Source of the DNA: Kangiella sp.
GTDB lineage: Bacteria > Pseudomonadota > Gammaproteobacteria > Enterobacterales > Kangiellaceae
NCBI GenBank assembly: GCA_028284185.1
Contig: JANQSG010000019.1
Span: forward strand, 97,292-161,291
Length of the DNA stretch: 64,000 bases
Direction: 5' to 3'
The translations under genes were made by a program, and so were the position numbers. The stretch's first letter is position 1, and each line of letters begins with the position of its first letter. The notes below the pieces were generated by a model. The model had not been told where the DNA came from, did not search any database, and was given only the letters and a program-made list of their open reading frames with translations. Below are positions 18,512 through 26,973 of this stretch, piece after piece.

Positions 18512-19471
18512 ATGAAAGCAGTTTTATTGGACGCCGATACCCTCGGTAATTGGCAAGGCTCTGCAAGCGATGCCGGCTTTATTGATTTATCACCGATCAA
18601 AAGTTTATTCAGCGATCTGACAGTTTATCCGTTAACCTTGCCTGAGCAACGTTTACAGTATTGTATTAACGCAGAAGTTATTATCACCAATAAAGTAATT
18701 CTTGATCGTGATTTATTAAAACAACTTCCTAAGCTAAAGCTAATCCAACTCACCGCCACTGGCATGAATAATGTAGATCTGGAGGCTTGTCATGAACTTG
18801 GCATTAAGGTTTATAACGTGGAAGACTATTCGACTTTCCCAGTAGCTCAATTGACCTTCCAGTTTATCTTAAACTTTGCCACTCGAACTATTGAACATAA
18901 TGCGTTAACTAAATCAGGTGCCTGGCAGCAAAGCCGTATTTTCACCTTAACCAACTACCCAACTATTGAAATTGCAGGTAAAAACTTATTACTTATTGGA
19001 CAAGGAAATATCGGAAAAAAAGTCGCAGCAATGGCACAGGCTTTTGAGATGAATGTGGCCTTTGGACAATTAGCTAATCGCCCTAAAAGGGATAACCAGA
19101 TTTCATTGGCTAAAGCCATTCCACAGGCAGATTTTATCAGCCTGCACTGTCCATTATCAAAAGAGACCCAGCAATTGGTTAATGCTGATTTCCTGCAAAA
19201 GATGAAACCAACAGCTTACCTGATCAATACTGCACGCGGGCCTATTATTGACGAGCAGGCTCTAGCAGAGGCATTGCACAATCGACAAATCGCTGGAGCA
19301 GCGCTCGATGTTTTATCTCAAGAGCCGCCAATAACTGACAACCCATTACTCGCTCCATCTTTAACCAACCTGATAATTACGCCACATATTGCCTGGGCCA
19401 GTCAGGAAGCTAAAGCACGCCTGGTTACAAAAATGGCTCAGCAAATTAGAGCTTTTATTGCACAGGGCTAG
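18512..19471 (+). CDS. D-2-hydroxyacid dehydrogenase (hydroxypyruvate reductase-like)
   Basis: A 319-residue NAD(P)-dependent enzyme reducing 2-oxo acids to D-2-hydroxy acids; closest in length and motifs to glycerate dehydrogenase/HprA. The Rossmann motif is IGQGNIG (162-168), with catalytic Arg242 (NTARGPI), Glu271 (SQEPP) and His292 (TPHIAWAS). It has an ACGAGGA-like ribosome site and follows the FAH-fold lipoprotein gene. Its last 17 bp overlap the convergent YHS gene. Confidence 0.88.
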   Translation: MKAVLLDADTLGNWQGSASDAGFIDLSPIKSLFSDLTVYPLTLPEQRLQYCINAEVIITNKVILDRDLLKQLPKLKLIQLTATGMNNVDLEACHELGIKVYNVEDYSTFPVAQLTFQFILNFATRTIEHNALTKSGAWQQSRIFTLTNYPTIEIAGKNLLLIGQGNIGKKVAAMAQAFEMNVAFGQLANRPKRDNQISLAKAIPQADFISLHCPLSKETQQLVNADFLQKMKPTAYLINTARGPIIDEQALAEALHNRQIAGAALDVLSQEPPITDNPLLAPSLTNLIITPHIAWASQEAKARLVTKMAQQIRAFIAQG

Positions 19472-19967
19472 GCTCGAGTTCAATAGCTTCTTCTTGAACT
19501 TCCTCAGCTTTTGGCGCTGGCGCTTCGTTAAAAGTTTCAACCAGATGATTCGTCCAGAAGTTATCTGCTCTTTCAATAAGATCAGTTTGTTCTTCTCTCC
19601 AAACCACTCGGGTTTTAGGGCTGTAATTTAAATAAAGCTTATCATCAATAATGGTCCAGGCTTTCGGATCAATTTTTAAAAAACGATTGTCCGACATAGC
19701 CTTAGCACAATAACCACCATATTGCGGTACATACTTTTCAGGATTGGCTTTGAATAAGTCTCGGTTTTCTTCAGAAGCAAAGCGCCACTTAGCACCTTTA
19801 TATTTATAGGTAATTTTCTTATTACCTCGAACCGCATCTGCTTGGGTAAAATAGGCCACCGGATCATAACCACGAATGGCTCCGGAATAACGCCCTTGAT
19901 AAATCCGATCTTTTGCCAAAATTTGTATCGAAAAGACGATCAATAGCAAACCAAAAATATACTTCAT
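19455..19967 (-). CDS. Exported YHS-domain protein, copy 1
   Basis: A 170-residue protein with a signal peptide (cleavage likely after LA near residue 18), then a YHS domain. Visible motifs are GYDPVAYF, WRFASEENRDLFKANPEKYVPQYGGYCAKAMS and a Pro/Glu-rich tail. YHS domains are small, sometimes metal-binding modules. Periplasmic versions of this type are frequent next to redox or metal genes, but their function is unknown. It is a tandem paralogue of the gene just upstream and has the longer C-terminal tail of the two. Confidence 0.82.
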   Translation of the reverse strand: MKYIFGLLLIVFSIQILAKDRIYQGRYSGAIRGYDPVAYFTQADAVRGNKKITYKYKGAKWRFASEENRDLFKANPEKYVPQYGGYCAKAMSDNRFLKIDPKAWTIIDDKLYLNYSPKTRVVWREEQTDLIERADNFWTNHLVETFNEAPAPKAEEVQEEAIELEPSPVQ

Positions 19968-20039
19968 TGTTTTTCTCCAACGGATACAAGTAATTATCAG
20001 AGCAGTTACAAAAGACTTTGTTACAAGCCTTTTGTAAAT

Positions 20040-20489
20040 TTATTCTGCGCTATGTTTTTGCCAATAAGCCTGCCAATTGGCATCAGCTTCCTGGATAAAC
20101 TTATCCTTTTCTTTTAACCAGTGACCCTGCACCGATTTACTATAATTTAAGTACAACTTGCCACTTTCGATATGCCAGGCTTCACCATCAATCGACACAA
20201 AGCGGTTATCCGACATGGCATAGGCACAATAGCCGCCATATTCAGGAATATACTTTTCTGGATTTTCGATAAACAACTTTTTATTTTCTTCAGAGGCAAA
20301 ACGCCATTTAGCACCTTGATATTCATAGGTAATTTTCTTGCTACCTTTAACAGCTTTAGCTTCTGTAAAATAGGCAACCGCATCATAACCATCGATGGCT
20401 CCGCCGAAGAAACTGGAATAAATTGGATCTTCTGCCGCCCATAAAGATGTTGAAAAAAACAAACTGAAAATTAAGATTAACTTTTTCAT
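20040..20489 (-). CDS. Exported YHS-domain protein, copy 2
   Basis: A 149-residue (or 151 from ATG 20495) paralogue of the neighbouring YHS gene, sharing GYDAVAYFTEA, WRFASEEN and PEYGGYCAYAMSDNRF. The signal peptide ends SLWA/AED. The two genes are 72 bp apart on one strand and probably arose by tandem duplication; the copies have diverged most at their C termini. The choice between the two start codons (MTMKK or MKK) is open. Confidence 0.82.
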   Translation of the reverse strand: MKKLILIFSLFFSTSLWAAEDPIYSSFFGGAIDGYDAVAYFTEAKAVKGSKKITYEYQGAKWRFASEENKKLFIENPEKYIPEYGGYCAYAMSDNRFVSIDGEAWHIESGKLYLNYSKSVQGHWLKEKDKFIQEADANWQAYWQKHSAE

Positions 20490-20548
20490 AGTCATAACTA
20501 ATAAATTAATAATGATTAATAGAGTTGATTAAAACTGGATTGTTACAA

Positions 20549-21205
20549 CTAGATACTTAATAGTTGATCAATTTGTCTGGTATTAAAGTGCAAAGAAGCA
20601 ACCATAGCACTGGTAGCACTCATAATATCCGTTTCATGGCTATCACCAATATGCACCAGTTCATCAATAGCTATTTGATAATCATCTAACAGCTTATTCA
20701 GCATTTCTGGTGAGGGCTTAGCGCGACCATCTATTCCAGCAATCAGGTGTCGGTCAAAATACTTATCCAAGCCTATTTTGTATAAATTGGAATTGCCATT
20801 GCTGGTAGCCACCAAAGTGTATTTTTTCTTTAAGTGCTGCAAAACCTCAATGGTGATTGCAGGAATCTGGATTTGATTACGCCAATGATAAAATATTGCA
20901 AAAGCAGGGTTAATCAGCGATAAGTCACCTTGAGTTTCCTGTAGCATTTGCCGTATAACCGCTTTGCGCAACACAGTCATATTCTCAAATACCGGATCTT
21001 TTTGTTGCTGTAGTTGATGAGCAATCCGCTCCATGCTATCTACAGTAAAGTGATTTTTTACTGGTGGATGTTGTTTGGTTAAAAAACTTAATAGCGCTTT
21101 TTGGCAGCGCTCAATAATTCCCGAGTTATCCCATAAAGTATCATCCAAATCGAAACTGATAACTTTAATCTTTGACCAGTCAATGGCATTTATATCACCA
21201 GTCAT
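20549..21205 (-). CDS. yigB: HAD-family phosphatase, YigB type
   Basis: A 218-residue haloacid-dehalogenase-fold phosphatase. Motif I is SFDLDDTLWDN (Asp19, Asp21), motif II VATSNGN, motif III the lysine in KPSPEM, and motif IV HIGDSHETDI. E. coli YigB dephosphorylates FMN and the riboflavin-pathway intermediate 5-amino-6-(5-phosphoribitylamino)uracil. The assignment rests on the fold plus the position after dapF-DUF484, where yigB usually stands. The usual xerC between DUF484 and yigB is absent. Confidence 0.82.
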   Translation of the reverse strand: MTGDINAIDWSKIKVISFDLDDTLWDNSGIIERCQKALLSFLTKQHPPVKNHFTVDSMERIAHQLQQQKDPVFENMTVLRKAVIRQMLQETQGDLSLINPAFAIFYHWRNQIQIPAITIEVLQHLKKKYTLVATSNGNSNLYKIGLDKYFDRHLIAGIDGRAKPSPEMLNKLLDDYQIAIDELVHIGDSHETDIMSATSAMVASLHFNTRQIDQLLSI

Positions 21206-21283
21206 GACTTTTTCTTTTTAACCCCTGGATGAGCAACAGCATAGATCTTGCTGCATCATTTACACAAAAAGCCAGCACAGTTT

Positions 21284-21961
21284 TTAATCAAGGCATCGCA
21301 CCATGCAAGACTGGGTTACATCACCAATCAAGCGTAAGAACAAAGTTCCCAAATCGGCGGTAAACAAATTGGCATCCCTGCTACCCAAAGCGATAACACC
21401 TAACTCGGCACCATCGCCTAAAGGAATTAAAGCATAAGATTGGATGCTTTTTTCACCATCAAACAGCTGTACGGTACTGTCTGTGACACGGCCACAAACC
21501 GGCTCTTGAGTAATGAATTTTTGATCAGACAATTGCTGCACGGTTAAACAATCACTGTAATTTACATGATTCAGGGTGCCATTAGGATCAAACAACCAAA
21601 TCTGACAAGCGTCCAATGCAAAGTCATTGATCATTTTATCTTTTAAGGTATCAACTAATTCCTGCTTGGAACGGGCATAAATTAAAGCCACCGTCATTTC
21701 GGTAGCTTTATAAAGCAAATTACTGTTTTCAGTAGCTGTTTTCATCAGATCACTGAGCTGATTTTTAAGGTTCTTTTCGCGATCACGCAAATTTAGAATT
21801 TGTTTTTCCACTAAAGAAACCGAACCATAAACATTATGATTCAAATCCATGCCAAGGAGCAGCTCACTATGGCGATCAAAAAAGTCAGGATTTTGTTGCA
21901 AATACTCAACAATTTTCTGCTCGATAATTGCGCTTTTTGTTGGTTGTATTTTCGTATTCAT
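21284..21961 (-). CDS. DUF484 (YigA-like, GAF-fold) protein
   Basis: A 225-residue cytoplasmic protein starting with the family hallmark of a short helical region (EYLQQNPDFFDRHSELL), then a coiled coil (~45-75) and a GAF-like domain. Its ATG overlaps the dapF stop codon (ATGA), so it is translated with dapF. The family almost always follows dapF in gammaproteobacteria. Its molecular function is not established. Confidence 0.9.
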   Translation of the reverse strand: MNTKIQPTKSAIIEQKIVEYLQQNPDFFDRHSELLLGMDLNHNVYGSVSLVEKQILNLRDREKNLKNQLSDLMKTATENSNLLYKATEMTVALIYARSKQELVDTLKDKMINDFALDACQIWLFDPNGTLNHVNYSDCLTVQQLSDQKFITQEPVCGRVTDSTVQLFDGEKSIQSYALIPLGDGAELGVIALGSRDANLFTADLGTLFLRLIGDVTQSCMVRCLD

Positions 21962-22800
21962 AACTCGATTTGCCCTTCAAATACCCACTTCGCCGGTCCG
22001 GTCATGGAAACCCGATCTTGATCCTGATTGGTTTGCCCTGACCATTCGATCCACAGACTACCACCTGGCAAAGAGACTTTCACCCGTTTTTCCGTTAGTT
22101 GCTGTAAACGGCTCACCACCATTGCCGCACAGGCTCCGCTACCGCAGGCCAAAGTTTCACCAACACCTCGTTCAAAAACCCTTAATTTAATATGCTCACG
22201 ATCTATAATTTGCATAAAACCTACATTGGTCTGTTCCGGAAAATAACTGTGCTGACTCATGGCACGACCAATTTTATGCACTGGCGCCTTGTCAATATCA
22301 TCAACCTTTATCACACAATGAGGATTACCCATGGATAAAGCACCAACCTGATAGCGCAACCCCTCTACTTCGAGACTGTAGCTGATAGATTTCTGAGCAT
22401 AGCGTAAGGGTATCTGTTCAGGTTCAAAACGTGGCATTCCCATATTGATGGTCACCAAACCATTATCCTCTAAAACCGCTTGCATGGTCGCAGTGCTGGT
22501 GGATAGTTGCAATTCCCTCTTCCAGCTCAAACCTCGTTGCCGCACATATTTAGCCACACAACGCGCACCATTACCACAATGCCCTGATTCACTGCCATCC
22601 GCGTTAAAAATCTTAAAGTGAAAATCAGTGTTCGGATGCTGAGGTGCTTCAATCAATAAAAGCTGGTCAAAGCCTATACCAAAGTTACGGTTACTCAATC
22701 GAGCAACTTGCTCCCTGTTTAAATAAACTGACTGATTGATACCATCAAGCACCACGAAATCATTTCCCAGTCCATGCATTTTACTAAAATGTAGTAACAT
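21958..22800 (-). CDS. dapF: Diaminopimelate epimerase
   Basis: A 280-residue, cofactor-independent epimerase making meso-diaminopimelate for lysine and peptidoglycan. Both catalytic cysteines are present: Cys75 in GHCGNGARC and Cys219 in TLACGSGAC. The start codon overlaps the lptM stop (TAATG), and the stop overlaps the DUF484 start, giving a tightly coupled lptM-dapF-DUF484 unit as in E. coli and relatives. Confidence 0.97.
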   Translation of the reverse strand: MLLHFSKMHGLGNDFVVLDGINQSVYLNREQVARLSNRNFGIGFDQLLLIEAPQHPNTDFHFKIFNADGSESGHCGNGARCVAKYVRQRGLSWKRELQLSTSTATMQAVLEDNGLVTINMGMPRFEPEQIPLRYAQKSISYSLEVEGLRYQVGALSMGNPHCVIKVDDIDKAPVHKIGRAMSQHSYFPEQTNVGFMQIIDREHIKLRVFERGVGETLACGSGACAAMVVSRLQQLTEKRVKVSLPGGSLWIEWSGQTNQDQDRVSMTGPAKWVFEGQIEL

Positions 22801-22931
22801 TAGAGACCACCTCGCATAGTGGCTGCTGGCTCTTGATCGGGATGACGTAATGGGCCTTTTTGTCCGCAGGCCGATAGCACCAGACCCAACGCCAAAATAG
22901 CCAATATAAGTTTTATTTTGCGTTTAAGCAT
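22800..22931 (-). CDS. lptM: LPS assembly lipoprotein LptM (YifL)
   Basis: A 43-codon gene. The product has a lipoprotein signal ending LSAC (Cys22) directly followed by the diagnostic CGQKGPL motif of LptM/YifL. In E. coli this small outer-membrane lipoprotein binds the LptD-LptE translocon and helps its oxidative maturation. Its stop overlaps the dapF start by one base (TAATG). The divergent cyaY start is 132 bp away, which is the classic gammaproteobacterial arrangement. Confidence 0.9.
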   Translation of the reverse strand: MLKRKIKLILAILALGLVLSACGQKGPLRHPDQEPAATMRGGL

Positions 22932-23063
22932 TAAAGACTATGATTTTCATGAAAAAGTCCCAATATCTTGCATGAGCTTGGCTTTATCTGCAAGATAAGT
23001 TTACAATCTGAGGCAGTTAGCGAGCAGACATTAAGCGCTTCCTGATCTCAGGTCAAAAATACC

Positions 23064-23399
23064 ATGAATAACCGTGAATTTAACGACAAAATTGAACAGA
23101 CTTTACTCGCCATAGAAGAGGCGATTGAGGATTTGATCCAACAAACCGATATGGACCTGGATTATGAAACCAGCGCTGGGATCTTGACCATCAGCTTAGG
23201 CACTGCTGGCAAACTGATCCTTAACCGTCAAGCGCCCGTCAAACAGTTGTGGCTGGCAGCAAAAAGCGGGGGCTACCATCTGGATTGGATCGATGGCGAC
23301 TGGCAAACGGATCGGGATGGTGAAAAACTGGGGGTATTATTGAACCGAGTCTTTACCGAACAAACTGGCGTTGATGCTAACTTTCAACTCGAATACTAA
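23064..23399 (+). CDS. cyaY: Iron-sulfur assembly frataxin-like protein CyaY
   Basis: A 111-residue bacterial frataxin. Acidic residues in the first helix (IEEAIEDL...TDMDLDY) form the iron-binding ridge. GILTISLGTAGKLILNRQAPVKQLWLAAKSGGYHLDW is the frataxin beta-sheet, including the conserved NRQ and the tryptophan. It regulates cluster assembly by IscS. It is divergent from lptM, as in E. coli. Confidence 0.95.
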   Translation: MNNREFNDKIEQTLLAIEEAIEDLIQQTDMDLDYETSAGILTISLGTAGKLILNRQAPVKQLWLAAKSGGYHLDWIDGDWQTDRDGEKLGVLLNRVFTEQTGVDANFQLEY

Positions 23400-23422
23400 C
23401 AATCAACATCAAGGTCAATAAT

Positions 23423-24097
23423 ATGTCTGACAATGAATTACTGCCCTGCGTCACCATAGAACCTTCCTCAGAACACAAAGCCAGCATTATTTGGTTACAC
23501 GGCCTGGGAGCCGACGGTCACGACTTTGAACCTATAGTACCAGAATTAAGATTAAATCCTGAACTGGGCGTACGTTTTATTTTCCCCCACGCTCCAGTAA
23601 TGCCCGTTACCATTAACAACGGTTATCCCATGCGCGCCTGGTATGACATTCGCAATGCCGATCTATCGCAAAGAGAGGATGAGACTGGGGTACGCCGATC
23701 AGCCGATCAAATTATGCATCTGCTCCAAGCAGAATTAGATAAAGGCATTGCCGCAGATAAGATCCTGCTAGCAGGTTTTTCACAAGGCGGTGCTGTAACC
23801 TTGCACTTGGCCACCCGCTTAAACTTTAAAATTGGCGGCATTATCGCCCTTTCAACTTACTTAACCGTTACCGAAAAGCTTAGTGCTGAAAAAACCAAGG
23901 CAAACCTGAATACCCCGATATTTATGGCACATGGTTCGCAGGATCCCGTGGTACCCATGCAAAGAGCTCAATCCAGCGCCAAACTGCTAACCGAAAATGG
24001 TTACCAGATTTTGTGGCAGGATTATCCGATGCCACATGCAGTTTGCCCTCCTGAAATTGCCGCCATCAGTCAATACATTCAACAGCAACTGGCCTAG
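23423..24097 (+). CDS. Phospholipase/carboxylesterase (EstB/acyl-protein thioesterase fold)
   Basis: A 224-residue alpha/beta hydrolase of the phospholipase/carboxylesterase family. The triad is Ser120 (LLAGFSQGG), Asp174 (HGSQDPVVP) and His205 (PMPHAVCP). WLHGLGADGHDF forms the oxyanion loop. It is 23 bp downstream of cyaY and may share its transcript. The protein is cytoplasmic and hydrolyses short-chain esters or possibly acyl-thioesters; the physiological substrate is unknown. Confidence 0.9.
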   Translation: MSDNELLPCVTIEPSSEHKASIIWLHGLGADGHDFEPIVPELRLNPELGVRFIFPHAPVMPVTINNGYPMRAWYDIRNADLSQREDETGVRRSADQIMHLLQAELDKGIAADKILLAGFSQGGAVTLHLATRLNFKIGGIIALSTYLTVTEKLSAEKTKANLNTPIFMAHGSQDPVVPMQRAQSSAKLLTENGYQILWQDYPMPHAVCPPEIAAISQYIQQQLA

Positions 24098-24182
24098 AAT
24101 TTAGTAATCAGGAACCTTTACCCATTCCTGGCAACATTTGATTTTATTGGCTTTTTTCTTCAATTTAGGCGACTATTAGCCT

Positions 24183-25211
24183 ATGAAAAATGAAGTGCCA
24201 CAAATGTCACAGCTGCCGGATTTTTGCCGTGCCAGCATTTTATACCTGACCATTATTGCCTGTGTACTATTGGCTTTTCTAATGGCTTTTATGGCTAATA
24301 ATTGGCGCTTTAATTTTTGGTATAATTTTTCCAGCTTTGCTTTATTTAATTTGTGGACCGCACTGAGCAGTATCGGCATCTTGTGCCTGATTAAAAAGCA
24401 TTTTGCAAAGTTAAGCCTACAGAAATTTTCTTTACTGGCGGTTGTCATCACCACTAGTATCAGCTTGATATTTAGCTTGCTTTTGCTGCTTTATTTGGCC
24501 GAACCACTAAGCTTCTGGAACCTGTTTCGTAATGCTGCTATTGCCTTTATCGTTAGCAGTATTTTCTTTCGTTATTATTACTTGCAACAAAATAGCCTGC
24601 TACAAATACAAGCCGAAGCCGAAGCCAGAGTACAAGCACTACAATCGAGGATCCGCCCACATTTTTTATTTAATAGCCTGAATACTTTAGCCAATTTAGC
24701 GGCTCAAGATCCTGAAAGAACCGAAGAATCTATTCTTGATTTGGCAGATATCTTTCGCGCCAGTATGCAACGCTCAGACAAACTAATTGCTTTTGTGGAA
24801 GAAAAAAATCTTTGTAATCAATATTTAAAGCTGGAACAACAGCGTTTAGGTGACAAACTAAAAGTCGAATGGCAAACCGATACCATTAACGAGCAGCTGC
24901 CCTTTCCACCATTGTTATTACAGCCAATTATCGAAAATGCAGTTTATCACGGTGTACAAAATCGTAAAGACGGTGGCACTATTCTAATAAAAGGCATTAG
25001 CACCAGAAACCACATTCAATTAGAGATCACCAATCCCTTACCGCATACAACAACCTCGATGCACAAGGGCAATTCTTTGGCTTTAAATAATATTCGCCAA
25101 CGTCTGGAAGTGTTGTATCAGGATCGAGCTAAATTGAACTATCATAGTTCTGGTGATACCTTTTACTGTATCTTAAAGATCCCCAAACGACTTGCCATTG
25201 AGTTTGAATAG
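24183..25211 (+). CDS. algZ: LytS/AlgZ-type sensor histidine kinase
   Basis: A 342-residue inner-membrane kinase with four hydrophobic helices (about 17-37, 47-70, 84-105, 115-133) and no large periplasmic domain. The phosphoacceptor is His160 in RIRPHFLFNSLN, followed by the N box QPIIENAVYHG. The family (PF06580) lacks the classical G boxes. It is directly upstream of a LytTR response regulator and of hemC, the same order as algZ-algR-hemC in Pseudomonas. The signal is unknown. The start could also be ATG 24204. Confidence 0.87.
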   Translation: MKNEVPQMSQLPDFCRASILYLTIIACVLLAFLMAFMANNWRFNFWYNFSSFALFNLWTALSSIGILCLIKKHFAKLSLQKFSLLAVVITTSISLIFSLLLLLYLAEPLSFWNLFRNAAIAFIVSSIFFRYYYLQQNSLLQIQAEAEARVQALQSRIRPHFLFNSLNTLANLAAQDPERTEESILDLADIFRASMQRSDKLIAFVEEKNLCNQYLKLEQQRLGDKLKVEWQTDTINEQLPFPPLLLQPIIENAVYHGVQNRKDGGTILIKGISTRNHIQLEITNPLPHTTTSMHKGNSLALNNIRQRLEVLYQDRAKLNYHSSGDTFYCILKIPKRLAIEFE

Positions 25212-25216
25212 TCAAG

Positions 25217-25921
25217 ATGGAAAATCAATTAAAACTGACTGCTTTAATCGTGGATGATGAAAAACCCGCAAGGGATCGCTTAAAGCGTTTGCTTGCATCG
25301 ATCAATGTGATTGAATTGATTGGGCAAGCTGAAAATGCTGAAGAGGCAATGGAGCTCATCAAGAATTATCAGCCCGCATTAGTTTTTTTGGACATCTCGA
25401 TGCCCGCCATGAATGGTATTCAACTGGCCAATTGGCTACAACAGCAGAACTTTAGCAGTCAGGTGATCTTTACCACTGCTTATGACGAATATGCTTTAGA
25501 AGCTTTTGAAGTTAACGCCAAAGATTATTTATTAAAACCCATTCGCAGTGAGCGTCTGGTTGCTGCTATTAAAAAATTCCTGCCCAAGCAAAACCAGCAA
25601 CCATTTATTGTATTAAAAGACGCTTCCAGCACCCATAAAGTTGCTCTTGCTGATATCATTTATCTGCATGCTGATCATAAATACACAGAGGTGCATTTAA
25701 CTAATAAAAAATATTTAACCACTGATAGCCTGAAAGAATTTGAGCAGAAATACCCGAACCTTTTTATGCGGATCCACCGCTCAACCCTAATTAATAAACA
25801 CTTTTTATTGGGTATTGAAAACAAACAAGATGCGATGCACGTCATTTTAAAAGAGATTGATGCCAAACCGAAAGTCAGCCGCCGCCACCAGTCCGAGTTA
25901 CGAAAACACCTTAAAACCTGA
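25217..25921 (+). CDS. algR: LytTR-family response regulator, AlgR-like
   Basis: A 234-residue regulator with an N-terminal receiver (acidic DDE at 13-15, phosphoacceptor Asp59 in FLDISMP, conserved Lys in LLKPI). The C-terminal LytTR DNA-binding domain (~130-234) contains YLHADHKYTEVHL and RIHRSTLIN. The partner kinase gene is six bases upstream. In Pseudomonas AlgR controls alginate, twitching and virulence genes; targets here are unknown. Confidence 0.9.
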   Translation: MENQLKLTALIVDDEKPARDRLKRLLASINVIELIGQAENAEEAMELIKNYQPALVFLDISMPAMNGIQLANWLQQQNFSSQVIFTTAYDEYALEAFEVNAKDYLLKPIRSERLVAAIKKFLPKQNQQPFIVLKDASSTHKVALADIIYLHADHKYTEVHLTNKKYLTTDSLKEFEQKYPNLFMRIHRSTLINKHFLLGIENKQDAMHVILKEIDAKPKVSRRHQSELRKHLKT

Positions 25922-26019
25922 ATCAAATAAGCAGCCATACAGTTTTAGCGACTTGCTGACTTCTATGATAAAATTGCCACACTAAAAGTGATTATAAATA
26001 TTTTAACAACAATCTATTC

Positions 26020-26973
26020 ATGAGTATTTCTACTTTGCGTATTGCCACTCGCCAAAGCCCTTTAGCCCTTTGGCAAGCCGAATACGTTCAATCTCGGTTA
26101 CAGCAACTTTATCCTGAGCTGGTTGTTGAACTGGTTCCCATGACTACTCAGGGTGATAAGATTCTGGGCACGCCTTTAACTAAAATTGGTGGTAAAGGTT
26201 TGTTTGTCAAAGAATTGGAACAGGCCATGCTTGATGGCCGCGCCGATATTGCAGTTCATTCCATGAAAGATGTGCCTTATCGCTTTCCTGACGGGCTGGC
26301 ATTGAAAGTCATTTGTGAGCGCGAAGATCCCACCGATGCTTTTGTCTCCAACCGTTATCATGATCTCGATGCTCTACCTGTAGGCGCTATCGTCGGTACT
26401 TCCAGTATGCGCCGTAAAATTCAGTTGCTCACATTAAGGCCCGATCTAAAAATTAAGGATCTCAGAGGCAATGTAGGTACCCGTTTGTCTAAACTTGACA
26501 ATGGCGATTATGATGCCATTATTCTGGCTTCCGCTGGACTTAAACGACTTGCATTAACAGGCCGTATCGCCAGTCAAATCACACCCGAACAAATGCTGCC
26601 AGCCCCAGGCCAGGGCGCAGTAGGCATCGAAGCACGTGCAAATGATCCGGAGCTGGATATTTTGTTAGCGCCACTTTGCGATCCCGACAGCCAATTAAGA
26701 GTGCTGGCAGAAAGACGTATTACCGAAACGCTGGAAGCTTCTTGCCAGGTACCGGTAGCGGCTTTTGCCACTATCGATCAGGAGCAATTAACCCTTAAAG
26801 CTCTGGTCGGTTCGCAACAAACCATAATCACTGCCAATGCTGAAGGCCATAAAAAAGATGCCATTGCCATTGGCAACCGGGTGGCCGAACAACTTATAAA
26901 ACAAGGCGCGCTAGAATTGATACAAACGGCTATGGTAGCAAACGGCTCTGTAGATAAATCGCTAAATGGCTAA
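26020..26973 (+). CDS. hemC: Hydroxymethylbilane synthase
   Basis: A 317-residue porphobilinogen deaminase that joins four porphobilinogens in tetrapyrrole synthesis. It has the catalytic Asp84 (SMKDVP), the phosphate-binding arginines (TSSMRR) and Cys242 (EASCQVP), which binds the dipyrromethane cofactor. It overlaps hemD by eight bases, so the two are translated together. Its own promoter may lie in the 98-bp gap after algR. Confidence 0.97.
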   Translation: MSISTLRIATRQSPLALWQAEYVQSRLQQLYPELVVELVPMTTQGDKILGTPLTKIGGKGLFVKELEQAMLDGRADIAVHSMKDVPYRFPDGLALKVICEREDPTDAFVSNRYHDLDALPVGAIVGTSSMRRKIQLLTLRPDLKIKDLRGNVGTRLSKLDNGDYDAIILASAGLKRLALTGRIASQITPEQMLPAPGQGAVGIEARANDPELDILLAPLCDPDSQLRVLAERRITETLEASCQVPVAAFATIDQEQLTLKALVGSQQTIITANAEGHKKDAIAIGNRVAEQLIKQGALELIQTAMVANGSVDKSLNG

